Shown here piece after piece: positions 24,891 through 36,868 of a stretch of 64,000 nucleotides of DNA (position 1 is the first letter of the stretch; each line of letters begins with the position of its first letter). This DNA is from Megachile rotundata (Eukaryota; Arthropoda; Insecta; Hymenoptera; Megachilidae). Under the pieces are notes generated by a model that was given only the letters and a program-made list of their open reading frames with translations, was not told the origin of the DNA and did not search any database. The stretch spans positions 908,995-972,994 of the forward strand of contig NW_027473366.1 in NCBI RefSeq assembly GCF_050947335.1. Reading direction: 5' to 3'. The translations under genes and the position numbers were made by a program.

Positions 24891-25964
24891 TGATCGTGAT
24901 TGTGTGATCGTGATTGTGTGGTCGTGATTGTGTGATCGTGATTGTGTGATCGTGTTTGTGTGATCGTGATTGTGATTGTGACTGCGTGGTTGTGATTGTG
25001 TGACTGTGATTGTGTGATCGCGATTGTGTGATCGTGATTGTGTGATCGTGATAGTGTGACCGTGATTGTGTGATCGTGATTGTGTGATCGTGATTGTGTG
25101 ATAGTGATTGTGATTGTGTGACTGTGTGATTGTGATTGTGATTGTGTGACTGTGTGATTGTAATTTTGTGATTGTGATTGTGTGATTGTGATTGTGATTG
25201 TGTGGTCGTGATTGTGTGATCGTGATTGTGTGATTGTAATTGTGTGATTGTGATTGTGTGATTGTGATTGTGTGATTTTGATTGTGTGATCGTGATTGTG
25301 TGACCGTGATTGTGTGATCGTGATTGAGTGATCGTGATTGTGTGATTGTAATTGTGTGATTGTGATTCAGTGATTGTGATTACGTGATTGTGCGATCGTC
25401 ATTGTGCGATCGCGATTGTGTGTTTGTGATTGTGTGGTCGTGATTTTGTGATCGTGATTGCGAGATCGTGATTGTGTGATTGTGTTATTGTGATTGTGTT
25501 ATTGTGATTGTGTGATCGTGATTGTGTGATGGTGATTGTGTGATGGTGATTGTGTGATTGTGATTGTGTGATCGTGACTGTGTGATCGTGATTGTGTCAT
25601 CGCGATTGTGTGATCGTGATTGTGTGACAGTGTTATTGTGATTGTTTGATTCTGATTGTGTGATTGTGACTGTGTGGTCGTGATTGTGTGATCGTGATTG
25701 TGGGATTGTGACTGTGTGATTGTGTGATCGTGACTGTGTGATCGTGATTGTGTGATCGTGATTGTGGGATTGTGACTGTGTGATTGTGTGATCGTGATTG
25801 AGATTGTGTGATTGTGATTGTGTGATCGCGATTGTGTGATTGTGATTGTGTGGTCGTGATTTTGTGATCGTGATTGCGTGATGGTGATTGCGTGATCGTG
25901 ATTGCGTGATCGTGATTGTGTGACCGTGATTGTGTGATCGTGATTGTGCGACTGTGTTATTGTG
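24891..25964 (+). repeat. V-c block, copy 2
   Basis: V-c words in order: GATCGTGTTTG, GCGTGG at 24984, GATAGTGTGACCG, GTAATTTTG, GTGATTACGTG, GATCGTCATTG, GCGATCGC at 25406-25413 (422 bp after GCGTGG), GATTGCGTGATGG near 25872, closing GTGCGACTGTGTTATTG. Single copy of the 682-bp unit that is doubled at 8771-10134. Confidence 0.87.
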
Positions 25965-26840
25965 ATTGTGTGATTGTGATTGTGTGATTGTGATTGTGTG
26001 ATTGTGATTGTGTGATTGTGATTGTGTGATTGTGATTGTGTGATTGTGATTGTGTGATTGTGATTGTGTGATTGTGATTGTGTGATTGTGATTGTGTGAT
26101 TGTGATTGTGTGATTGTGATTGTGTGATTGTGATTGTGTGATTGTGATTGTGTGATTGTGATTGTGTGATTGTGATTGTGTGATTGTGATTGTGTGATTG
26201 TGATTGTGTGATTGTGATTGTGTGATTGTGATTGTGTGATTGTGATTGTGTGATTGTGATTGTGTGATTGTGATTGTGTGATTGTGATTGTGTGATTGTG
26301 ATTGTGTGATTGTGATTGTGTGATTGTGATTGTGTGATTGTGATTGTGTGATTGTGATTGTGTGATTGTGATTGCGTGATTGTGATTGTGTGATTGTGAT
26401 TGTGTGATTGTGATTGTGTGATCGTGATTGTGTGACAGTGCTATTGTAATTGTGTGATTGTGATTGTGTGATTGTGATTGTGTGATTGTGATTGTGTGAT
26501 TGTGATTGTGTGATTGTGATTGTGTGATTGTGATTGTGTGATTGTGATTGTGTGATTGTGATTGTGTGATTGTGATTGTGTGATTGTGATTGTGTGATTG
26601 TGATTGTGTGATTGTGATTGTGTGATTGTGATTGTGTGATTGTGATTGTGTGATTGTGATTGTGTGATTGTGATTGTGTGATTGTGATTGTGTGATTGTG
26701 ATTGTGTGATTGTGATTGTGTGATTGTGATTGTGTGATTGTGATTGTGTGATTGTGATTGTGTGATTGTGATTGTGTGATTGTGATTGTGCGATTGTGAT
26801 TGTGCGATTGTGATTGTGCGATTGTGATTGTGTGATTGTG
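25965..26840 (+). repeat. H array with embedded marker and three GCGATTG units
   Basis: Canonical units from 25965, then GATTGCGTG near 26371, a short marker with one ATCG and GACAGTGCTATTGTAATTG (about 26419-26451), canonical units to about 26780, and three consecutive GTGCGATTG units (GCG at 26790, 26804, 26818). The GCGTG-then-GACAG pattern recurs downstream of V-c blocks at about 43676-43757 and 63202-63283. Confidence 0.88.
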
Positions 26841-27010
26841 ATTGTATGACTGTGATTGTATGATTGTGATTGTATGATTGTGATTGTATGATTGTGATTG
26901 TCTGATTGCGGTTGTATGATTGCGATTGTATGATTTCGATTCTATGATTGTGATTTTATGATTGTGATTGTATGATTGTGATTGTATGATTGTGATTGTA
27001 TGATTGTGAT
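26841..27010 (+). repeat. B array 4 (short remnant)
   Basis: About 12 GTATG-type units that keep only the terminal signature of the longer B arrays: one GTATGACTG, TCTGATTGCGG at 26901, GATTGCGATTG, TGATTTCGATTCTATG and GATTTTATG. The rest of the B array is missing. Confidence 0.88.
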
Positions 27011-28027
27011 TGTGTGATTGTGATTGTGTGATTGTGATTGTGTGATTGTGATTGTGTGATCGTGATTATGTGATCGTGATTGTGAATGTGTGATTGTGAT
27101 TGTGTGATACTGATTGTGTGATTGTGATTGTGTGATTGTGATTGTGTGATTGTGATTGTGTGATTGTGATTGTGTGATTGTGATTGTGTGATTGTGATTG
27201 TGTGATTGTGATTGTGTGATTCTGATTGTGTGATTGTGATTGTGTGATTGTGATTGTGATTGTGACTGTGTGACTGTGTGATTGTGATTGTGCGATCGAG
27301 ATTGTGTGATCGTGATTGCGCGATCGTGATTGTGTGATCGTGATTGTGTGATCGTGATTGTGTGATTGTGATTGTGTGATTGTGATTGTGTGATTGTGAT
27401 TGTGTGATCGTGATTTTGTGATAGTGATTGTGTGATTGTAATTGTGTGATTGTGATTGTGTGATTGTGATTGTGTGATTGTGATGGTGTGATTGTGATTG
27501 TGTGATCGTGATTGTGCGACTGTGTTATTGTGATTGTGTGATTCTGATTGTGTGATTGTGATTGTGTGATCGTGACTGTGTGATCGTGATTGTGTGATCG
27601 TGATTGTGGGATTGTGACAGTGTGATTGTGTGATCGTGACTGTGTGATTGTGCGATCGTGACTGTGTGATGGTGATTGTGGGATTGTGACTGTGTGATTG
27701 TGTGATCGTGATTGAGATTGTGTGATTGTGATTGTGTGATTGTGATTGTGTGATTGTGATTGTGTGATTGTGATTGTGTGATCGTGATTGTGTGATCGTG
27801 ATTGTGAATGTGTGATTGTGATTGTGATTGTGTGAATGTGTGATTGTGATTGTGTGATCGTGATTGTGTGATAGTGATTGTGTGATCGTGATTGTGTGAT
27901 TGTGTTATTGTGATTGTGTGATTCTGATTGTGTGATTGTGATTGTGTGATCGTGACTGTGTGATCGTGATTGTGTGATCGTGATTGTGGGATTGTGACTG
28001 TGTGATTGTGTGATCGTGATTGAGATT
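27011..28027 (+). repeat. V-a block, copy before the short H array
   Basis: GATTATGTGATCG, GTGAATGTG, GATACTG near 27107, GCGATCGAG near 27292, GATTGCGCGATCG, GTGGGATTGTGACAG near 27605, a GTGAATGTG pair near 27805-27840, and closing TGATTGAGATTG. Same order as 16779-17795. Confidence 0.83.
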
Positions 28028-28402
28028 GTGTGATTGTGATTGTGTGATTGTGATTGTGTGATTGTGATTGTGTGATTGTGATTGTGTGATTGTGATTGTG
28101 TGATTGTGATTGTGTGATTGTGATTGTGTGATTGTGATTGTGTGATTGTGATTGTGTGATTGTGATTGTGTGATTGTGATTGTGTGATTGTGATTGTGTG
28201 ATTGTGATTGTGTGATTGTGATTGTGTGATTGTGATTGTGTGATTGTGATTGTGTGATTGTGATTGTGTGATTGTGATTGTGTGATTGTGATTGTGTGAT
28301 TGTGATTGTGTGATTGTGATTGTGTGATTGTGATTGTGTGATTGTGATTGTGTGATTGTGATTGTGTGATTGTGATTGTGTGATTGTGATTGTGTGATTG
28401 TG
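28028..28402 (+). repeat. H array
   Basis: About 27 canonical units with no visible substitutions. It separates the two tandem copies of the B plus V-a module. Confidence 0.92.
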
Positions 28403-28570
28403 ATTGTATGACTGTGATTGTATGATTGTGATTGTATGATTGTGATTGTATGATTGTGATTGTCTGATTGCGGTTGTATGATTGCGATTGTATGATTTCG
28501 ATTCTATGATTGTGATTTTATGATTGTGATTGTATGATTGTGATTGTATGATTGTGATTGTATGATTGTG
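28403..28570 (+). repeat. B array 5 (short remnant)
   Basis: Twelve GTATG-type units identical in visible landmarks to B array 4, with TCTGATTGCGG at 28463, 1562 bp downstream of 26901. It retains the GATTGCGATTG change next to the end signature, which B arrays 1-3 lack. Confidence 0.88.
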
Positions 28571-29576
28571 ATTGTGTGATTGTGATTGTGTGATTGTGAT
28601 TGTGTGATTGTGATTGTGTGATCGTGATTATGTGATCGTGATTGTGAATGTGTGATTGTGATTGTGTGATACTGATTGTGTGATTGTGATTGTGTGATTG
28701 TGATTGTGTGATTGTGATTGTGTGATTGTGATTGTGTGATTGTGATTGTGTGATTGTGATTGTGTGATTCTGATTGTGTGATTGTGATTGTGTGATTGTG
28801 ATTGTGATTGTGACTGTGTGACTGTGTGATTGTGATTGTGCGATCGAGATTGTGTGATCGTGATTGCGCGATCGTGATTGTGTGATCGTGATTGTGTGAT
28901 CGTGATTGTGTGATTGTGATTGTGTGATTGTGATTGTGTGATTGTGATTGTGTGATCGTGATTTTGTGATAGTGATTGTGTGATTGTAATTGTGTGATTG
29001 TGATTGTGTGATTGTGATTGTGTGATTGTGATGGTGTGATTGTGATTGTGTGATCGTGATTGTGCGACTGTGTTATTGTGATTGTGTGATTCTGATTGTG
29101 TGATTGTGATTGTGTGATCGTGACTGTGTGATCGTGATTGTGTGATCGTGATTGTGGGATTGTGACAGTGTGATTGTGTGATCGTGACTGTGTGATTGTG
29201 CGATCGTGACTGTGTGATGGTGATTGTGGGATTGTGACTGTGTGATTGTGTGATCGTGATTGAGATTGTGTGATTGTGATTGTGTGATTGTGATTGTGTG
29301 ATTGTGATTGTGTGATTGTGATTGTGTGATCGTGATTGTGTGATCGTGATTGTGAATGTGTGATTGTGATTGTGATTGTGTGAATGTGTGATTGTGATTG
29401 TGTGATCGTGATTGTGTGATAGTGATTGTGTGATCGTGATTGTGTGATTGTGTTATTGTGATTGTGTGATTCTGATTGTGTGATTGTGATTGTGTGATCG
29501 TGACTGTGTGATCGTGATTGTGTGATCGTGATTGTGGGATTGTGACTGTGTGATTGTGTGATCGTGATTGAGATTG
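28571..29576 (+). repeat. V-a block, tandem duplicate of 27011-28027
   Basis: Same markers as the preceding V-a block: GATACTG near 28670, GCGATCGAG near 28840 and GACAG near 29163. The offset is 1562 bp at the B array and 1548 bp from GCGATCGAG onward, a loss of exactly one 14-bp unit in its internal canonical run. Confidence 0.85.
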
Positions 29577-30582
29577 TGTGATTGTGATTGTGTGATTGTG
29601 ATTGTGTGATTGTGATTGTGTGATTGTGATTGTGTGATTGTGATTGTGTGATTGTGATTGTGTGATTGTGATTGTGTGATTGTGATTGTGAGATTGTGAT
29701 TGTGTGATTGTGATTGTGTGTTTGTGATTGTGTGATTGTGATTGTGTGATTGTGATTGTGTGATTGTGATTGTGTGATTGTGATTGTGTGATTGTGATTG
29801 TGTGATTGTGATTGTGTGATTGTGATTGTGTGATTGTGATGGTGTGATTGTGATCGTGTGATTGTGATCGTGTGATTGTGATCGTGTGATTGTGATCGTG
29901 TGATTGTGATCGTGTGATTGTGATCGTGTGATTGTGATTGTGTGATTGTGATTGTGTGATTGTGATTGTGTGATTGTGATTGTGTGATTGTGATTGTGTG
30001 ATTGTGTGATTGTGATTGTGTGATTGTGATTGTGTGATTGTGATTGTGTGATTGTGATTGTGTGATTGTGATTGTGTGATTGTGATTGTGTGATTGTGAT
30101 TGTGTGATTGTGATTGTGTGATTGTGATTGTGTGATTGTGATTGTGTGATTGTGATTGTGTGATTGTGATTGTGTGATTGTGATTGTGTGATTGTGATTG
30201 TGTGATTGTGATTGTGTGATTGTGATTGTGTGATTGTGATTGTGTGATTGTGATTGTGTGATTGTGATTGTGTGATTGTGATTGTGTGATTGTGATTGTG
30301 TGATTGTGAATGTGTGATTGTGATTGTGTGATTGTGATTGTGTGATTGTGATTGTGTGATTGTGATTGTGTGATTGTGATTGTGTGATTGTGATTGTGTG
30401 ATTGTGATTGTGTGATTGTGATTGTGTGATTGTGATTGTGTGATTGTGATTGTGTGATTGTGATTGTGTGATTGTGATTGTGTGATTGTGATTGTGTGAT
30501 TGTGATTGTGTGATTGTGATTGTGTGATTGTGATTGTGTGATTGTGATTGTGTGATTGTGATTGGGTGATTGTGATTGTGTG
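29577..30582 (+). repeat. H array 1, third copy
   Basis: Landmarks match 437-1640: GTGAGATTG (29690), GTGTTTG (29720), ATGG at 29839 followed by six ATTGTGATCGTGTG units (29853-29923), an 8-mer near 30001, GTGAATG near 30308, and GGGTGATTG near 30563. The ATGG unit is on the left of the CpG run, as in the first copy. Confidence 0.9.
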
Positions 30583-32483
30583 ATTGTGTGATCGTGATTG
30601 TGGGATTGTGACTGTGTGATTGTGTGATCGTGATTGAGATTGTGTGATTGTGATTGTGTGATACTGATTGTGTGATTGTGATTGTGTGATTGTGATTGTG
30701 TGATTGTGATTGTGTGATTGTGATTGTGTGATTGTGATTGTGTGATTGTGATTGTGTGATTGTGATTGTGTGATTCTGATTGTGTGATTGTGATTGTGTG
30801 ACCGTGATTGTGTGATTGTGATTGTGTGATTGTGATTGTGTGATTGTGATTGTGTGATCGTGATTTTGTGATAGTGATTATGTGATAGTGATAGTGTGAT
30901 CTTGATTGTGTGATCGTGATTGTGTGATCGTGATTGTGTGGTCGTGATTGTGTGATCGTGATTGTGTGATCGTGTTTGTGTGAACGTGATTGTGACTGTG
31001 ACTGCGTGATTGTGATTGTGTGACTGTGATTGTGTGATTGTGATTGTGTGATCGTAATTGTGTGACCGTGATTGTGTGATCGTGATTGAGTGATCGTGAT
31101 TGTGTGATTGTAATTGTGTGATTGTGATTGAGTGATTGTGATTGTGTGATTGTGCGATCGTGATTGTGCGATCGCGATTGTGTGATTGTGATTGTGTGGT
31201 CCTGATTTTGTGATCGTGATTGCGTGATCGTGATTGTGTGATTGTGTTATTGTGATTGTGTTATTGTGATTGTGTTATTGTGATTGTGTGATCGTGATTG
31301 TGTGATGGTGATTGTGTGATGGTGATTGTGTGATTGTGATTGTGTGATCGTGACTGTGTGATCGTGATTGTGTCATCGTGATTGTGTGATCATGATTGTG
31401 TGACTGTGTAATTGTGATTGTGTGATTCTGACTGTGTGATTGTGATTGTGTGATCGTGACTGTGCGATCGTGATTGTGTGATCGTGATTGTTGGATTGTG
31501 ACTGTGTGATTGTGTGATCGTGACTGTGTGATCGTGATTGTGTGATCGTGATAGTGGGATTGTGACTGTGTGATTGTGTGATCGTGATTGAGATTGTGTA
31601 ATTGTGATTGTGTGATCGTGATTGTGTGATTGTGATTATGTGGTCGTGATTTTGTGATCATGATTGCGTGATCGTGATTGCGTGATCGTGATTGCGTGAT
31701 CGTGAATGTGTGATCGTGATTGTGTGATCGTGATTGTGTGATCGTGATTGTGTGACTGTGTTATTGTGATTGTGTGATTCTGATTGCGTGATTGTGATTG
31801 TGTGATTGTGATTGTGGGATTTTGACTGTGTGATTGTGTGATCGTGATTGAGATTGTGTGATTGTGATTGTGTGATTGTGATTGTGTGATTGTGATTGTG
31901 TGATTGTGATTGTGTGATTGTGATTGTGTGATTGTGATTGTGTGATTGTGATTGTGTGATTGTGATTGTGAGATTGTGATTGTGTGATTGTGATTGTGTG
32001 ATTGTGATTGTGTGATTCTGATTGTGTGATTGTGATTGTGTGATTGTGATGGTGATTGTGATTGTGTGACTGTGTGATTGTGATTGTGCGATCGAGATTG
32101 TGTGATCGTGACTGCGCGATCGTGATTGTGTGATCGTGATTGTGTGATCGTGATTGTGTGATCGTGATTGTGTGATCGTGATTGTGTGATCGTGATTGTG
32201 TGATCGTGATTGTGTGATCGTGATTGTGTGATCGTGATTGTGTGATCGTGATTGTGTGATAGTGATTGTGATTGTGTGACTGTGTGATTGTGATTGTGAT
32301 TGTGTGACTGTGTGATTGTAATTTTGTGATTGTGATTGTGTGATTGTGATTGTGTGATCGTGACTGTGTGATCGTGATTGTATCATCGTGATTGTGTGAT
32401 TGTGATTGTGTGATCGTGACTGTGTGATCGTGATTGTATCATCGTGATTGTGTGATCGTGATTGTGTGACAGTGCTATTGTAA
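30583..32483 (+). repeat. V-b block, copy 6
   Basis: Opens with GATCGTGATTGTGGG rather than the GATAGTGGG of other copies. ATCTTG lies at 30899 and GCGATCGC at 31168-31175, 269 bp apart. GTGTTATTG is present three times in a row near 31247-31280 instead of twice. A 56-bp tandem duplication near the right end doubles the TATCATCG word (32381 and 32437). It closes with GACAGTGCTATTGTAATTG. Confidence 0.87.
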
Positions 32484-32492
32484 TTGTGTGAT
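32381..32492 (+). repeat. 56-bp local duplication, approximate span
   Basis: TATCATCG occurs at 32381 and 32437, four 14-bp units apart, each preceded by ATCGTGACTGTGTGATCG. All other V-b copies have it once. The exact edges cannot be fixed inside repeats; the doubled material lies within about 32350-32460. Confidence 0.7.
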
Positions 32493-35380
32493 TGTGATTG
32501 TGTGATTGTGATTGTGTGATTGTGATTGTGTGATTGTGATTGTGTGATTGTGATTGTGTGATTGTGATTGTGTGATTGTGATTGTGTGATTGTGATTGTG
32601 TGATTGTGATTGTGTGATTGTGATTGTGTGATTGTGATTGTGTGATTGTGATTGTGTGATTGTGATTGTGTGATTGTGATTGTGTGATTGTGATTGTGTG
32701 ATTGTGATTGTGTGATTGTGATTGTGTGATTGTGATTGTGTGATTGTGATTGTGTGATTGTGATTGTGTGATTGTGATTGTGTGATTGTGATTGTGTGAT
32801 TGTGATTGTGTGATTGTGATTGTGTGATTGTGATTGTGTGATTGTGATTGTGTGATTGTGATTGTGTGATTGTGATTGTGTGATTGTGATTGTGTGATTG
32901 TGATTGTGTGATTGTGATTGTGTGATTGTGATTGTGTGATTGTGATTGTGTGATTGTGATTGTGTGATTGTGATTGTGTGATTGTGATTGTGTGATTGTG
33001 ATTGTGTGATTGTGATTGTGTGATTGTGATTGTGTGATTGTGATTGTGTGATTGTGATTGTGTGATTGTGATTGTGTGATTGTGATTGTGTGATTGTGAT
33101 TGTGTGATTGTGATTGTGTGATTGTGATTGTGTGATTGTGATTGTGTGATTGTGATTGTGTGATTGTGATTGTGTGATTGTGATTGTGTGATTGTGATTG
33201 TGTGATTGTGATTGTGTGATTGTGATTGTGTGATTGTGATTGTGTGATTGTGATTGTGTGATTGTGATTGTGTGATTGTGATTGTGTGATTGTGTGATTG
33301 TGATTGTGTGATTGTGATTGTGTGATTGTGATTGTGTGATTGTGATTGTGTGATTGTGATTGTGTGATTGTGATTGTGTGATTGTGATTGTGTGATTGTG
33401 ATTGTGTGATTGTGATTGTGTGATTGTGATTGTGTGATTGTGATTGTGTGATTGTGATTGTGTGATTGTGATTGTGTGATTGTGATTGTGTGATTGTGAT
33501 TGTGTGATTGTGATTGTGTGATTGTGATTGTGTGATTGTGATTGTGTGATTGTGATTGTGTGATTGTGATTGTGTGATTGTGATTGTGTGATTGTGATTG
33601 TGTGATTGTGATTGTGTGATTGTGATTGTGTGATTGTGATTGTGTGATTGTGATTGTGTGATTGTGATTGTGTGATTGTGATTGTGTGATTGTGATTGTG
33701 TGATTGTGATTGTGTGATTGTGATTGTGTGATTGTGATTGTGTGATTGTGATTGTGTGATTGTGATTGTGTGATTGTGATTGTGTGATTGTGATTGTGTG
33801 ATTGTGATTGTGTGATTGTGATTGTGTGATTGTGATTGTGTGATTGTGATTGTGTGATTGTGATTGTGTGATTGTGATTGTGTGATTGTGATTGTGTGAT
33901 TGTGATTGTGTGATTGTGATTGTGTGATTGTGATTGTGTGATTGTGATTGTGTGATTGTGATTGTGTGATTGTGATTGTGTGATTGTGATTGTGTGATTG
34001 TGATTGTGTGATTGTGATTGTGTGATTGTGATTGTGTGATTGTGATTGTGTGATTGTGATTGTGTGATTGTGATTGTGTGATTGTGATTGTGTGATTGTG
34101 ATTGTGTGATTGTGATTGTGTGATTGTGATTGTGTGATTGTGATTGTGTGATTGTGATTGTGTGATTGTGATTGTGTGATTGTGATTGTGTGATTGTGAT
34201 TGTGTGATTGTGATTGTGTGATTGTGATTGTGTGATTGTGATTGTGTGATTGTGATTGTGTGATTGTGATTGTGTGATTGTGATTGTGTGATTGTGATTG
34301 TGTGATTGTGATTGTGTGATTGTGATTGTGTGATTGTGATTGTGTGATTGTGATTGTGTGATTGTGATTGTGTGATTGTGATTGTGTGATTGTGATTGTG
34401 TGATTGTGATTGTGTGATTGTGATTGTGTGATTGTGATTGTGTGATTGTGATTGTGTGATTGTGATTGTGTGATTGTGATTGTGTGATTGTGATTGTGTG
34501 ATTGTGATTGTGTGATTGTGATTGTGTGATTGTGATTGTGTGATTGTGATTGTGTGATTGTGATTGTGTGATTGTGATTGTGTGATTGTGATTGTGTGAT
34601 TGTGATTGTGTGATTGTGATTGTGTGATTGTGATTGTGTGATTGTGATTGTGTGATTGTGATTGTGTGATTGTGATTGTGTGATTGTGATTGTGTGATTG
34701 TGATTGTGTGATTGTGATTGTGTGATTGTGATTGTGTGATTGTGATTGTGTGATTGTGATTGTGTGATTGTGATTGTGTGATTGTGATTGTGTGATTGTG
34801 ATTGTGTGATTGTGATTGTGTGATTGTGATTGTGTGATTGTGATTGTGTGATTGTGATTGTGTGATTGTGATTGTGTGATTGTGATTGTGTGATTGTGAT
34901 TGTGTGATTGTGATTGTGTGATTGTGATTGTGTGATTGTGATTGTGTGATTGTGATTGTGTGATTGTGATTGTGTGATTGTGATTGTGTGATTGTGATTG
35001 TGTGATTGTGATTGTGTGATTGTGATTGTGTGATTGTGATTGTGTGATTGTGATTGTGTGATTGTGATTGTGTGATTGTGATTGTGTGATTGTGATTGTG
35101 TGATTGTGATTGTGTGATTGTGATTGTGTGATTGTGATTGTGTGATTGTGATTGTGTGATTGTGATTGTGTGATTGTGATTGTGTGATTGTGATTGTGTG
35201 ATTGTGATTGTGTGATTGTGATTGTGTGATTGTGATTGTGTGATTGTGATTGTGTGATTGTGATTGTGTGATTGTGATTGTGTGATTGTGATTGTGTGAT
35301 TGTGATTGTGTGATTGTGATTGTGTGATTGTGATTGTGTGATTGTGATTGTGTGATTGTGATTGTGTGATTGTGATTGTG
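32484..35380 (+). repeat. H array 4 (2.9 kb, near-perfect)
   Basis: About 206 canonical units. Reading the register every 420 bp (30 units) shows it shift only once, by one extra 8-mer near 33290. I found no base substitution. It separates the V-b/B half of the window from the V-c/V-d half. Confidence 0.95.
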
Positions 35381-36868
35381 TGATCGTGATTGTGTGATCG
35401 TGATTGTGTGATCGTGATTGTGTGATCGTGATTGTGAATGTGTGATGGTGATTGTGAATGTGTGAATGTGTGATTTAGATTGTGTGATCGTGATTGTGTG
35501 ATAGTGATTGTGTGATCGTGATTGTGTGATTGTGTGATTCTGATTGTGTGATTGTGATTGTGTGATTGTGATTGTGTGATTGTGATTGTGTGATTGTGAT
35601 TGTGTGATTGTGATTGTGTGATTGTGATTGTGTGATCGTGATTGTGTGATCGTGATTGTGTGATCGTGATTGTGAATGTGTGATGGTGATTGTGATTGTG
35701 TGACTGTGTGATTGGGATTGTGCGATCGAGATTGTGTGATCGTGACTGTGTGATCGTGATTGTGTGATGGTGTTTCTGTGGTCGTGATTGTGTGACCGTG
35801 ATTGTGTGGTCGTGATTGTGTGATCGTGATTGTGTGATCGTGTTTGTGTGATCGTGATTGTGATTGTGACTGCGTGGTTGTGATTGTGTGACTGTGATTG
35901 TGTGATCGCGATTGTGTGATCGTGATTGTGTGATCGTGATAGTGTGACCGTGATTGTGTGATCGTGATTGTGTGATCGTGATTGTGTGATCGTGATTGTG
36001 TGATAGTGATTGTGATTGTGTGACTGTGTGATTGTGATTGTGATTGTGTGACTGTGTGATTGTAATTTTGTGATTGTGATTGTGTGATTGTGATTGTGAT
36101 TGTGTGGTCGTGATTGTGTGATCGTGATTGTGTGATTGTAATTGTGTGATTGTGATTGTGTGATTGTGATTGTGTGATTTTGATTGTGTGATCGTGATTG
36201 TGTGACCGTGATTGTGTGATCGTGATTGAGTGATCGTGATTGTGTGATTGTAATTGTGTGATTGTGATTCAGTGATTGTGATTACGTGATTGTGCGATCG
36301 TCATTGTGCGATCGCGATTGTGTGTTTGTGATTTTGTGGTCGTGATTTTGTGATCGTGATTGCGAGATCGTGATTGTGTGATTGTGTTATTGTGATTGTG
36401 TTATTGTGATTGTGTGATCGTGATTGTGTGATGGTGATTGTGTGATGGTGATTGTGTGATTGTGATTGTGTGATCGTGACTGTGTGATCGTGATTGTGTC
36501 ATCGCGATTGTGTGATCGTGATTGTGTGACAGTGTTATTGTGATTGTTTGATTCTGATTGTGTGATTGTGACTGTGTGATCGTGATTGTGTGATCGTGAT
36601 TGTGGGATTGTGACTGTGTGATTGTGTGATCGTGACTGTGTGATCGTGATTGTGTGATCGTGATTGTGGGATTGTGACTGTGTGATTGTGTGATCGTGAT
36701 TGAGATTGTGTGATTGTGATTGTGTGATCGCGATTGTGTGATTGTGATTGTGTGGTCGTGATTTTGTGATCGTGATTGCGTGATGGTGATTGCGTGATCG
36801 TGATTGCGTGATCGTGATTGTGTGACCGTGATTGTGTGATCGTGATTGTGCGACTGTGTTATTGTGAT
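35381..36868 (+). repeat. V-c block, copy 3, with full V-head
   Basis: Opens with ATCG units and GTGAATGTG words and a unique GATTTAGATTG near 35471. It continues with GTGATTGGGATTG and GCGATCGAG (35722), GTGTTTCTGTGG, GATCGTGTTTG, GCGTGG at 35872, GATAGTGTGACCG, GTAATTTTG, GATCGTCATTG, and GCGATCGC at 36308-36315. The GCGTGG-to-GCGATCGC distance is 436 bp, one unit more than the usual 422, because three rather than two ATCG units follow GTGACCG. Confidence 0.86.
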
